From Paenibacillus roseus (GTDB lineage Bacteria; Bacillota; Bacilli; Paenibacillales; Paenibacillaceae), in NCBI RefSeq assembly GCF_016424485.1, contig NZ_JAELUP010000016.1:1-64000 (forward strand): a stretch of DNA of 64,000 nucleotides, given 5' to 3'. A program made the position numbers and the translations under genes. This document shows, piece by piece, positions 17,010 through 24,867 of this stretch. The notes under the pieces were generated by a model. The model did not search any database and was not told where the DNA came from. It saw only the letters and a list, made by a program, of their open reading frames with translations. Each line of letters opens with the position of its first letter. The first letter of the stretch is position 1.

Positions 17010-17110
17010 CTCCGTAATGAAAAGTTGGGAGCGTCCGGCAAGGGAACCTTCCGCACCGTTAGCTGGAGCCGGCGAGTTTTGTAAAGAGCGTCTACGCTGC
17101 GGGCAGCTTC

Positions 17111-18025
17111 CTAAAACAGGGCGTAATCCTTTTGAACCTTGCGGACAATCCAGTTGACTGAAATAACAAGCACGAAGCCGAAGAATGATTGATACAGGCC
17201 TGCCGCCGTACCCATTCCAATATCAAAATTGATCGCAAGCGAGCGGTAAACGTAAGTATCAATAATATCCGTCGTCTCGTATAGCATCCCGTTGTTGCCC
17301 ACCACTTGCCAGAACAGGTCGAACTGTCCTTTCAGAATGCCGCCAAGCGCGAGAAGAATCAGCAGGATAAAAGTGGGCTTGAGCATCGGAATCGTAATGT
17401 AACGAATGCGCTTGAAGATGTTGGCGCCATCGATCTTGGCCGCTTCATGGTATTCATCGCTGATGCCCATAATGGCTGCCAGATAAATAACCGTTCCGTA
17501 TCCAAGGCCTTTCCAGATGTTGAAGAAAATAATGATGTATATCCATGGCGTAGTGTTCATATAAAAGTCATAAGGCTCCAGCCCCAACTGACGCATCAGC
17601 GCGTTGACAGCCCCGGTTTCAAAGTTGAACAGATTGTATACGAATGCGCCTACAAGAACGAACGAAATGAAAAACGGCAGAAACATGATCGACTGTGTTG
17701 TTTTCCTGAACCATTTGCCAATCATCTCGCTCAGGAACACGGCGCAGATCAGCTGCAGGATATTCCCCAGGAAGATGAAAGCCAAATTGTAGAGAACTGT
17801 GTTTTTAGTGAGCTTGAGCAGCACACCGGATTCGAATAAAAACTTGAAGTTCTGCATGCCAACAAACGGGCTTCCGAACAAACCGCCATCAAAGCTGTAA
17901 TTTGTGAAGGCGTAATAGACACCGATCATTGGAATATAGCTGAATGTAATGAAGAATAAGAGCGCCGGCAAAATCATGAAGAACAAGACCTTGTTTTTAC
18001 TTAGCTCTTTGAACAAACCTGACAT
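17111..18025 (-). CDS. ABC sugar permease (LplB-like)
   Basis: A 304-aa permease with six TM helices and the EAA loop EAAKIDGANIFKRIRYITIP. It opens the importer operon, lplB-lplC-lplA-GH30, and ends with FVLVISVNWIVRKVQKDYAL, a word common in this permease group. Copies of the LacI-type operator lie 226 and 307 bases upstream in the shared intergenic region, so the operon is probably induced when the sugar is present. Confidence 0.93.
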   Translation of the reverse strand: MSGLFKELSKNKVLFFMILPALLFFITFSYIPMIGVYYAFTNYSFDGGLFGSPFVGMQNFKFLFESGVLLKLTKNTVLYNLAFIFLGNILQLICAVFLSEMIGKWFRKTTQSIMFLPFFISFVLVGAFVYNLFNFETGAVNALMRQLGLEPYDFYMNTTPWIYIIIFFNIWKGLGYGTVIYLAAIMGISDEYHEAAKIDGANIFKRIRYITIPMLKPTFILLILLALGGILKGQFDLFWQVVGNNGMLYETTDIIDTYVYRSLAINFDIGMGTAAGLYQSFFGFVLVISVNWIVRKVQKDYALF

Positions 18026-18249
18026 GAACCCTCACCTCGAATCGCCAATATTGATGTCTGGTCCGCTAGTTAACAATAAAAGAAACAAAAGGAAATCATG
18101 GGATTGATAGCGGATACAATAAATTACTGAAGTGTGCCGCCCGCTGATGAAAAGCGGAGATCTCATCTGGCGAGAAACCATCCCGCTGCGAAAAACGGGG
18201 GTTGCAACTATTTGTTGCCTTAGACTCCTGATACAGGACGGAGCATATT

Positions 18250-18263
18250 TGAAATCGATTTCA
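18250..18263. promoter_or_regulatory. LacI-type operator copy 1
   Basis: TGAAATCGATTTCA is a perfect 14-bp palindrome with the central CG usual for LacI-family operators. It lies in the leader region of the importer operon. Confidence 0.7.
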
Positions 18264-18330
18264 CTATTACTAAACAACACTACCTTTTAACGACTCGTTC
18301 GAGATCATTCTACACTATTTCATCAAAAAA

Positions 18331-18344
18331 TGAAATCGATTTCT
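18331..18344. promoter_or_regulatory. LacI-type operator copy 2
   Basis: TGAAATCGATTTCT, differing from copy 1 at the last base. On the minus strand it is about 24 bases upstream of a TAGAAT word that could be the importer operon's -10 box, so it would cover the -35 region. Confidence 0.7.
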
Positions 18345-18433
18345 TTTAAAATTAATAAAAAAGTCCTCCCTTTCCTATGATGACTAGTCCCTGAGACATA
18401 ACGATTGCAAAAAATGATGCCATACAACAACTA

Positions 18434-18462
18434 TTGAAATCGATTTTATTTTGAATTATAAT
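18434..18462 (+). promoter_or_regulatory. LacI gene promoter overlapped by operator copy 3
   Basis: TTGAAA (18434-18439), a 17-base spacer and TATAAT (18457-18462) form a near-consensus promoter. Operator copy 3, TGAAATCGATTTTA at 18435-18448, overlaps the -35 box, which predicts autorepression. Confidence 0.75.
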
Positions 18463-18511
18463 TACGCATAAGCCGTTTGTCAAACAAAAATACAGTAAGG
18501 TTGATGAATAT

Positions 18512-19531
18512 ATGGATGCGAAAATAATTGACGTGGCGGCTAAGGCCGGAGTCTCGCCCGCCACAGTATCCCGCGTATTGAATCAGGGCAGCAGCGTGAC
18601 GGCCAAGACTAGAAATAAAGTCATGAAGGCAATCGATGAGTTGAATTATCGTCCTAACGCTGCGGCTAAAAATTTGCGTCTGCAAAAATCGCTGTCCATT
18701 GGCGTCATCGCCCAAGACATTAATAACGCTTACTTTACCGAAATTATTAAAGGCATTGAGAACATGGCTTATGCGCGTAAGTATAAGGTATTTATCTGCG
18801 ATGCCGAGAATCAGGCGGAGAAGGAGCGGGATTATTTGTCCTTGCTAATGGACCGTACAATGGATGGGGTCATTATGATTACGCCCCAGCTTTCCGATGA
18901 GGAAATTTACGGGGTTGTGGACAAAGGCTATCATATTGCCGTGATTGGCCGGAACGTAAATCATCCGAAGATTCCGTGCATTTATACGGATAATGTCAAG
19001 TTTTCACGTCATGTGGTCGAGCATCTGGTTGAATTTGGACATCGTGATATTGTTTTCTTAAGCGGCTATCCTGAGGCTGTCGACAGCTACGAACGTCTGG
19101 AAGGTTACCTGAAGGCGCTCAAAGACAACCATATTCCGTTCCGCCCGGAGCTTGTGGAGAATGGAGATTTCAATGAAACAGGCGGCTATGAGGCCATTGA
19201 GCGTCTGTTTGCGAAGAAAATGACCTTTACGGCAGTTTTTGCCGCCAATGATGAGATGGCTCTTGGGGTGTACAGAGCCTGTGAAGAGAGGGGAATCGCC
19301 ATACCCGAGCAACTTGCTGTTGTCGGCGTCGACAACAACCGGATCAGCAAATATTTGACGCCGCGGCTCAGTACAGTGAATCAGCCGAAATATACGATGG
19401 GGGCGATTATCGTCGAGAAGCTGATTGACCAGATGAATGAAAATCAGTTTGAGGATAAAAGAGTCTTTACCGTCGATTCGGAACTGCTTGTCAGAGCGTC
19501 GAGCAACTATCACATACAGAAAAAGAAATAA
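18512..19531 (+). CDS. LacI family repressor of the glucoside operon
   Basis: A 339-aa regulator. The N-terminal helix-turn-helix and hinge read IIDVAAKAGVSPATVSRVLN to LNYRPNAAAKNL; the rest is a periplasmic-binding-protein-like effector domain ending in a canonical C-terminal subdomain (VVGVDNNRISKYLTPRLSTV). Three copies of the palindrome TGAAATCGATTTC(A) lie between it and the divergent importer operon, one over its own promoter. It therefore probably represses both, with a sugar released by GH30 or the imported glycoside as inducer. The inducer is not known. Confidence 0.92.
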   Translation: MDAKIIDVAAKAGVSPATVSRVLNQGSSVTAKTRNKVMKAIDELNYRPNAAAKNLRLQKSLSIGVIAQDINNAYFTEIIKGIENMAYARKYKVFICDAENQAEKERDYLSLLMDRTMDGVIMITPQLSDEEIYGVVDKGYHIAVIGRNVNHPKIPCIYTDNVKFSRHVVEHLVEFGHRDIVFLSGYPEAVDSYERLEGYLKALKDNHIPFRPELVENGDFNETGGYEAIERLFAKKMTFTAVFAANDEMALGVYRACEERGIAIPEQLAVVGVDNNRISKYLTPRLSTVNQPKYTMGAIIVEKLIDQMNENQFEDKRVFTVDSELLVRASSNYHIQKKK

Positions 19532-19571
19532 AAACCAAAAATGCAGTCTTTTAATTCTAGTAGAAAAAAAT

Positions 19572-19612
19572 GAAAGCGCCCTCTTCCGCTAAACGGGGAC
19601 GCTTTCTTCTCT
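19572..19612. terminator. Terminator between convergent LacI and NUDIX genes
   Basis: GAAAGCG-CCC and GGG(A)CGCTTTC form a stem with a single-base bulge; flanking A and T runs allow use in both directions. Confidence 0.75.
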
Positions 19613-20170
19613 TTACACCCTGAATAAACCATAGCCTGGGAATGAAACCAATGGGGCCTCGTCCTTGACCAGTCCTGTACCAGATTGCTTGAGCGCGACA
19701 TCCAATAGCCATTTGGTGAAGTCGGCTACATTCATCTGCTCCATTTCCTCCAGGCTGAAAAAGCCCGCATCATCAACTTCTACACCATCAGGCATAGGAA
19801 CACCTGAGATATATTCCATGGAGAAGGCCAGGTAAATGTTATGAATCGAACGCGGAAGATCACGGACAGCAACGATGCTTTGCACACGGGCATTGACACC
19901 TGCCTCCTCCATCACTTCCCGGACAATTGTATCTTCAATTAACTCCTCCTGCTCCATATAGCCACCGGGGTTTGTCCATTTGCCCTTGCCCGGCTCCTGC
20001 GCGCGTCTGACGAGAAGCAGCTTCCCGTCTTTCATTACAAGTGCCCCGACACCTACGCTATAGTTGCCCCAATGCACATAGCTGCATGCTGTACACGCCA
20101 GTCTGATTGCCCCATCTACATCCCGGTTCTTGAGTGCTGCTCCGCACATTAAGCAAAATTTAGCATCCAT
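19613..20170 (-). CDS. NUDIX hydrolase with zinc ribbon
   Basis: A 185-aa protein from the ATG at 20170, chosen because AAGGTG lies upstream and the sequence then begins MDAKFCLMCG. Residues 6-30 form a C-x2-C...C-x2-C zinc ribbon. The Nudix box is complete: GGYMEQEELIEDTIVREVMEEAG matches Gx5Ex7REUXEEXGU (read here in two pieces, GGYMEQEELIED and TIVREVMEEAG). It should hydrolyse a nucleoside diphosphate derivative such as an oxidised nucleotide or NADH-like compound. Substrate is not determined. Confidence 0.88.
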   Translation of the reverse strand: MDAKFCLMCGAALKNRDVDGAIRLACTACSYVHWGNYSVGVGALVMKDGKLLLVRRAQEPGKGKWTNPGGYMEQEELIEDTIVREVMEEAGVNARVQSIVAVRDLPRSIHNIYLAFSMEYISGVPMPDGVEVDDAGFFSLEEMEQMNVADFTKWLLDVALKQSGTGLVKDEAPLVSFPGYGLFRV

Positions 20171-20285
20171 CGTATTCACCTTATTTTCGAGTATAGTTGC
20201 CGTTGATGTTCCCATCATAGTCCTCGCAGACGAATTCTTCAACCCTAGGCATGCCCCAGAGTAATTCGTTTACAAGTTTAACAAC

Positions 20286-21002
20286 CTAGTGGCGGAGAGG
20301 CGAAAGCTCAATATTTTCCTGATAGCGGGTAATCGTCAATTTGCGTTTGCCGTCGAGCGTGGCAAGGAAGACATCCTCCGGGAACACCCCCTGCTCCTGA
20401 AGGCGATTTGCCAGCCAGTCTTGCTGTACATGGAGTTTGGCCATAGCCTCCTGCTCGAATTTTCCCTCCAATATGACAGGGTAAGCCACATCCGGTTCCC
20501 CGGGGGGCAATTGCAGAAGCTCTGGCGTCACAGGGGTTTTGGAAGGGTTCTTAAGTACGCTTAGCCTGCCGTTGGATTCCAGAACCGCCAGTGTGACGGC
20601 ACTAATATTGAAGATGTCTTTCTCGCGCAGCATTTGTAGAATCGTATCCACCGAATATTTTTGCTTCCGCAGATTCTCCTCCATTATTTTGCCATCCTGT
20701 ATGACAACGACTGGCTCGAAGGTAGTCCACCGTCCGAAGGTACGGTAGCGGATGGAGAGTGCTGCGACCAGTTTTTGCAGAAGGCCGATCATGACGATCG
20801 CGAAGGCGGTCGGGAGATGTTTAATCTGCGGATTTGCAATATCCGCCCCGACGACAGAGCCAAGGGCCAAAATAATCAAAAAGTCAAATACAGGCAGCTT
20901 CCCGACCGACCTTCTTCCCATAAAAAGAGTAACGCAAAGCAGTAGCGGAAACAACGTCGCTATTCGAAGGGCTACAATGCCGAGATCCTTCCAAATCTCC
21001 AT
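20286..21002 (-). CDS. DUF421 family membrane protein (YetF/YcaP-like)
   Basis: A 238-aa protein with three N-terminal TM helices (about residues 8-85; TLFMGRRSVGKLPVFDFLI is a family word) and a cytoplasmic part with the typical VVVIQDGKIMEENLRKQKYS and the C-terminal duplicated beta domain. The family is common in spore formers, and members occur in spore or envelope contexts, but the biochemical role is unknown. Confidence 0.88.
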   Translation of the reverse strand: MEIWKDLGIVALRIATLFPLLLCVTLFMGRRSVGKLPVFDFLIILALGSVVGADIANPQIKHLPTAFAIVMIGLLQKLVAALSIRYRTFGRWTTFEPVVVIQDGKIMEENLRKQKYSVDTILQMLREKDIFNISAVTLAVLESNGRLSVLKNPSKTPVTPELLQLPPGEPDVAYPVILEGKFEQEAMAKLHVQQDWLANRLQEQGVFPEDVFLATLDGKRKLTITRYQENIELSPLRH

Positions 21003-21034
21003 GTAATCATCCTGTCCTTTTCTTATGATGGAAT

Positions 21035-21051
21035 ATGGTTAGGTTAACCAT
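21035..21051. repeat. Inverted repeat upstream of the DUF421 gene
   Basis: ATGGTTA and TAACCAT separated by GGT, 33 bases upstream of the DUF421 start codon on the minus strand. Candidate operator; no regulator identified. Confidence 0.35.
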
Positions 21052-21214
21052 TTGCAGTTGAAGCGATACGGAAGATTAAACCTAATCATCCAATAAAACA
21101 AGTCATCGGACAAAAAGAAGAGTTAACATGGAATCATAGCAAGTGGAGCCAGCAACAAATCAGGTCTTCCCCGCGTATAATGGGTAATCGTTTCAAGGAA
21201 AAGGAGGGGCAGCG

Positions 21215-21607
21215 ATGTTCACTTGGCCGGAGGCAAGAAGCAATAGGTGGTGGACGTGGACCATCTGGTCTGCGCTTATACAGACAGGGTTGCTTTGGGG
21301 AATTCGATTCGGTCTTGCGGGGCAGCCGTTCTCCCCGGCAATCGCTCTCAGACTTTTGCTTTTGGGGAGTTTGCTGGCGGCGTTTTACGGTTTGTTCGGC
21401 TGGCTTGGAGCCAAGTGGCTGTGGCTGGGCGGGACAGTAGGGATTGCTGTAGGTCTTGTGTTTATGGGCTACTTGACGACCGGTAATTCAGGCTGGGAGG
21501 ATCTGATCAGTCTAATGGTCTTTCTTTTGCTTGTGGGAGCAGGGTTGCTGTCGGGCCTGATTTTGGAAGCTGTAATGGGAATTATCAGAATTGTGAAAAG
21601 AAAATGA
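21215..21607 (+). CDS. Small hypothetical membrane protein, TIGR04086-like topology
   Basis: A 130-aa very hydrophobic protein with four predicted TM helices (about residues 15-35, 42-62, 66-88, 97-122) and a basic C-terminal tail (RIVKRK). AAGGAGGGG precedes the ATG. The size and four-helix layout resemble the small TIGR04086-type spore-former membrane proteins, but I cannot confirm this. Function unknown. Confidence 0.55.
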   Translation: MFTWPEARSNRWWTWTIWSALIQTGLLWGIRFGLAGQPFSPAIALRLLLLGSLLAAFYGLFGWLGAKWLWLGGTVGIAVGLVFMGYLTTGNSGWEDLISLMVFLLLVGAGLLSGLILEAVMGIIRIVKRK

Positions 21608-21686
21608 ATGCGAGAGCAACGTATGCTTACACAATTCGCAGCTTCTACGCCGACAGCTTCAACCCCTATCTTCTAAATGGATTCTT

Positions 21687-22667
21687 CTAGTAACGTGAGT
21701 ATCGTGTTGAGTCAGCCAGAAAGGTCATCCCGCCAAGCGACTGGAAATCCGGATCATGCTTGTAGCGGGCATTAAAAACCGTATAGACTTCAATCCCTAC
21801 CTCGCCCCAATTTCGCGTCCGGTCAGAATTCAGAATCATGCACAATCTGAGGAAACGGTCCTTTGGCAACTTGCTTGCATAACGCACCAACAGGTGCGGA
21901 TACATAATAACGTAGCGCTTCATGCGTACTGCCGCTCCGGCTACACGTGCCAAAATTTGTTCGCCCTGCTCCATATGGAGAATTTGCAATTCATGGACGA
22001 GCACATAGCGGAATGTTTTTTCCTTGATTAAATCTTTTCGTACCTTGGCCAGCTCTCCAATGTACTCTACTAAATCAGGGCTGAATCTGTGCGTCAGCAA
22101 AGGCTCCAGCATCAAATCCATATCTTTGCGGAGAATGAAAGATTGCAGCAATAAAATTTGCTCCATCCGAAGCTGATCCGTCCGGACAAGCATGCCCACT
22201 TCACGCAGCATTTCGTATGCAAGCGGTTTATCGCCCTCTTGGAATACTTCAATTGCCTCGTCATGATCAATGCCCAAACCTTCGACAAGCTGATCCTCGC
22301 CTCGCTTGAACAGCTTTGTCAGTTGATGTCTGTAGCGTGTCTCCGCGAACTTGTTTTGCGCCACAATTAACAGCACGATCAAGATCAGGCCGGCAGCGCC
22401 CGAAGCAGCCCATTCCATGTCATTCGTCCCAAGGCCGATGGCGGCCCCCCATAATACAAGAGCAAGGAGCCGTTCCAGCCAAGCTGCTCCTGAGGTCAAT
22501 GCAGCCGCACGATCTTCCACCGGGACGAGGGCCATTTTGCCGCATGCGCCGCATTCTTCATCGCCTAGCACAGTAAAATTTCCGCAGCTTCGGCAAATTT
22601 TAAGCTTTTGATAAGAATTATGTGTTCTAATATAAGGGGATATCTGAACAGGGATTTTTTTGTTCAT
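21687..22667 (-). CDS. Zinc-ribbon membrane protein divergent from the GTPase cluster
   Basis: A 326-aa protein of unknown family. Residues about 24-45 hold CRSCG and CGACG pairs, a zinc ribbon. Two closely spaced TM helices follow (about 65-103), then a 220-residue helical cytoplasmic part with many charged residues (LVEGLGIDHDEAIEVFQEG, LHMEQGEQILARVAG). The start overlaps the end of the 50-aa membrane peptide gene by four bases (ATGA), so they are co-translated. It is transcribed away from the VWA-tubulin-GTPase operon, sharing the control region. The GTPase of that operon also carries a zinc ribbon, and co-location suggests it belongs to the system. Confidence 0.6.
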   Translation of the reverse strand: MNKKIPVQISPYIRTHNSYQKLKICRSCGNFTVLGDEECGACGKMALVPVEDRAAALTSGAAWLERLLALVLWGAAIGLGTNDMEWAASGAAGLILIVLLIVAQNKFAETRYRHQLTKLFKRGEDQLVEGLGIDHDEAIEVFQEGDKPLAYEMLREVGMLVRTDQLRMEQILLLQSFILRKDMDLMLEPLLTHRFSPDLVEYIGELAKVRKDLIKEKTFRYVLVHELQILHMEQGEQILARVAGAAVRMKRYVIMYPHLLVRYASKLPKDRFLRLCMILNSDRTRNWGEVGIEVYTVFNARYKHDPDFQSLGGMTFLADSTRYSRY

Positions 22668-22816
22668 TTGTTCTCACGCTCTCGGGTTTGCAATATGGTC
22701 AGTATATACTGGTCCAACTTCTCCGGAGATAGAGCTCGTCTGCTGCGGAAATAATAGGCCGCCGCTCTGGAGGCGACAAAAAGAAACAATAGTCCCAGAC
22801 AAACGTATGTAAGCAT
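22664..22816 (-). CDS. 50-aa single-pass membrane peptide
   Basis: The ATG at 22816 follows AGAGAGGAA and gives a 50-aa product: one TM helix (LTYVCLGLLFLFVASRAAAYY) followed by a basic, then charged cytoplasmic tail ending QTRERENK. An upstream in-frame ATG at 22855 is less likely because it has no ribosome site. Overlaps the next gene by four bases. Probably a small subunit of the membrane complex with its neighbour; not recognised. Confidence 0.55.
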   Translation of the reverse strand: MLTYVCLGLLFLFVASRAAAYYFRSRRALSPEKLDQYILTILQTRERENK

Positions 22817-22861
22817 AGGCAGTTCCTCTCTTGCGCAAAAGTGATTTGTAAGCATCGATCC

Positions 22862-22881
22862 GCTATACTAATTAGTATAGC
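22862..22881. promoter_or_regulatory. Perfect 20-bp palindrome in the divergent control region
   Basis: GCTATACTAATTAGTATAGC equals its own reverse complement over all 20 bases. It lies 46 bases before the minus-strand 50-aa gene and 163 bases before the VWA operon, and contains -10-like TATACT on both strands. A strong candidate operator for a dimeric regulator controlling one or both transcripts. Confidence 0.55.
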
Positions 22882-23043
22882 ATCATCCAGGAGGCAATGT
22901 TAAATCGCACATGCTCTGGTGGTATCCTGTCAGTTCCGCGGATCTGATCGTGCCGGAATTTGGCGATTGATGCTAAAACCATATAGAAACCCATAGAAAC
23001 GTTGATCTTGACGTATAAACTATCGTGAAAGAGGAGTTCAGCC

Positions 23044-24804
23044 ATGATTCGATTGTATGACCGGTTTCGACTAATAATCGCAATGCTCTGCATCGCCGTG
23101 CTTGCAGTATCCGGCAGCTTGCCGGCAGCGCGCGCGGCGGCGTCCTCAACGCAAATCGATGCTGTGCTGGTGCTTGATGTGAGCCATTCCATGAGCAGCA
23201 GTGATCCGGGGAATATCGGCAACGAGGCGATGAAGCTGTTTATTGATATGCTGTCTGCCAAGGGAGACAGGGTCGGCATCGTTGCCTATTCGGAGCGGAT
23301 CGAACGGGAGAAAGCCTTGCTCGAAATCCGCTCGCCTGAGGATAAGGAGAATCTGAAAGGATTCATCGATCAGCTTAACCGCGGCTCCTACACCGATATC
23401 GCTGTCGGGGTGAAGGAAGCGGTACAGATCTTGAAGGACGGGGCGGGGACAGGCCATGAGCCGATGATTGTAGTGCTGGCAGACGGCAATAACGAATTCA
23501 ATCCCAAGTCCGGACGGACGCAGGCCGATTCCGACAAGGATATGGAGCAGGCGCTCAAGGAAGCGGGGAATAGCCAAATTCCCGTCTATACGATCGGGCT
23601 TAATGCGGATGGCAAGCTGAACAAGGATGCGCTTGCTGCCATTTCCGAGAAAACAGGGGCCAAATCATTCTCGACCGATACAGCGGATGATTTGCCGAAA
23701 ATATTAAGCGAAATTTTTGCCAGCCATATGGAGCTGAACATTGTACCCGTCGGTTCCATCTCAGCTAACGGAGCTTTCCAGGATGTGACGGTATCCGTTC
23801 CGAATGCGAACGTGCTCGAAGCCAACATCTCCATTATGTCGTCCAAGCCGGTTGAGACAAGGCTTGTTGACCCGTCTGGAGCTGCTGTAGCCGTACCGTC
23901 GGATAATGTTCTGCTCTCCAAGTCCAAGAGCTATTCGCTCGTCAAGCTTCTTCATCCGGCTGAAGGAGACTGGAAATTGCAGATTAAAGGAGTCAACCGC
24001 GACAAAATCGACATCAACCTCGTGTTTAACTATGATCTGGAATTAGCAATCGACCCGCTGCCTGCAAAAGCCTACAAAAAAGGCGATCAGGTTGATGTCG
24101 TTTCTTATCTGGTCAGCAGCGGCAAAAAACTTCAAGATTTGGCACAATACAGCAACATGAAGGCTGTCCTGCTCGTCAAAGATTTGGATACAGGAACAAC
24201 TGAGCAATTCGATATGAAAAATACGGGGGAGCAGTTCGAAGGCACATTCAAGCTTGCGCAGGAACATGATTACGAGATTAGAGTCAAGGCCGAGGAATCG
24301 AGCTTTTATCGGGAGACCGCAGCTGTGAAGGTGAGCGCCAAGCCGGGCATAGTATCAGGGAGCGAGGAGAGCAAGCCGTTTCCGTTGGTTCCGGTTCTGC
24401 TCGGTGTAGTCGCGCTGATCATCGTGTTGGCAGCAGCTTACTTCATCTGGCGTTACATGAAACAGGCCAGCCGTGGATTTGTCGGGCAGCTAGTCGTTGA
24501 GATACGGGACGAGAATACTGGCGACAAGTCCTTCCCGCAATACAAGAAGCTGTCTGCCTTCAAGGGCAAGCTCCATCTTCACCAGCTTCTGCAACTGGCG
24601 CCTGAACTGAAAGAGACCGAGAAGATTCGGTTCCTGCCAGGCAGCAATGACCGCATCCGGCTATTGAATCAGTCGGGCTGTACGATTGAGAGATCGGGGC
24701 GGACACTGGATGCGAGCCGCGGTGTGGAGCTCAAGAGCGGTGACCGGATTACAGTTGCCCTGCAGCAGGTTGATAAGACGATTTTCGTAGAATATCTTGT
24801 GTAA
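23044..24804 (+). CDS. Exported VWA-domain protein with TM and cytoplasmic domain
   Basis: A 586-aa protein. Residues 1-32 form a signal peptide (ending AARA). A von Willebrand A domain follows with a complete MIDAS metal site: DVSHSMS, the threonine in GSYTDIAVG and LADGNNE. Next come about 200 residues of beta-rich ectodomain, a TM helix at about 444-470, and a roughly 115-residue cytoplasmic domain that looks beta-rich. It could bind an extracellular ligand through the metal site and signal inward. The ribosome site AGAGGAG precedes the ATG. First gene of the seven-gene operon with tubulin-like and GTPase genes; 63 bases before the next. Confidence 0.85.
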   Translation: MIRLYDRFRLIIAMLCIAVLAVSGSLPAARAAASSTQIDAVLVLDVSHSMSSSDPGNIGNEAMKLFIDMLSAKGDRVGIVAYSERIEREKALLEIRSPEDKENLKGFIDQLNRGSYTDIAVGVKEAVQILKDGAGTGHEPMIVVLADGNNEFNPKSGRTQADSDKDMEQALKEAGNSQIPVYTIGLNADGKLNKDALAAISEKTGAKSFSTDTADDLPKILSEIFASHMELNIVPVGSISANGAFQDVTVSVPNANVLEANISIMSSKPVETRLVDPSGAAVAVPSDNVLLSKSKSYSLVKLLHPAEGDWKLQIKGVNRDKIDINLVFNYDLELAIDPLPAKAYKKGDQVDVVSYLVSSGKKLQDLAQYSNMKAVLLVKDLDTGTTEQFDMKNTGEQFEGTFKLAQEHDYEIRVKAEESSFYRETAAVKVSAKPGIVSGSEESKPFPLVPVLLGVVALIIVLAAAYFIWRYMKQASRGFVGQLVVEIRDENTGDKSFPQYKKLSAFKGKLHLHQLLQLAPELKETEKIRFLPGSNDRIRLLNQSGCTIERSGRTLDASRGVELKSGDRITVALQQVDKTIFVEYLV

Positions 24805-24867
24805 GAAACAGCTCACGACTATATAAAAGTTGAAAAGAAGAAACCATTGTTTCGGGAGGCATAGAGG

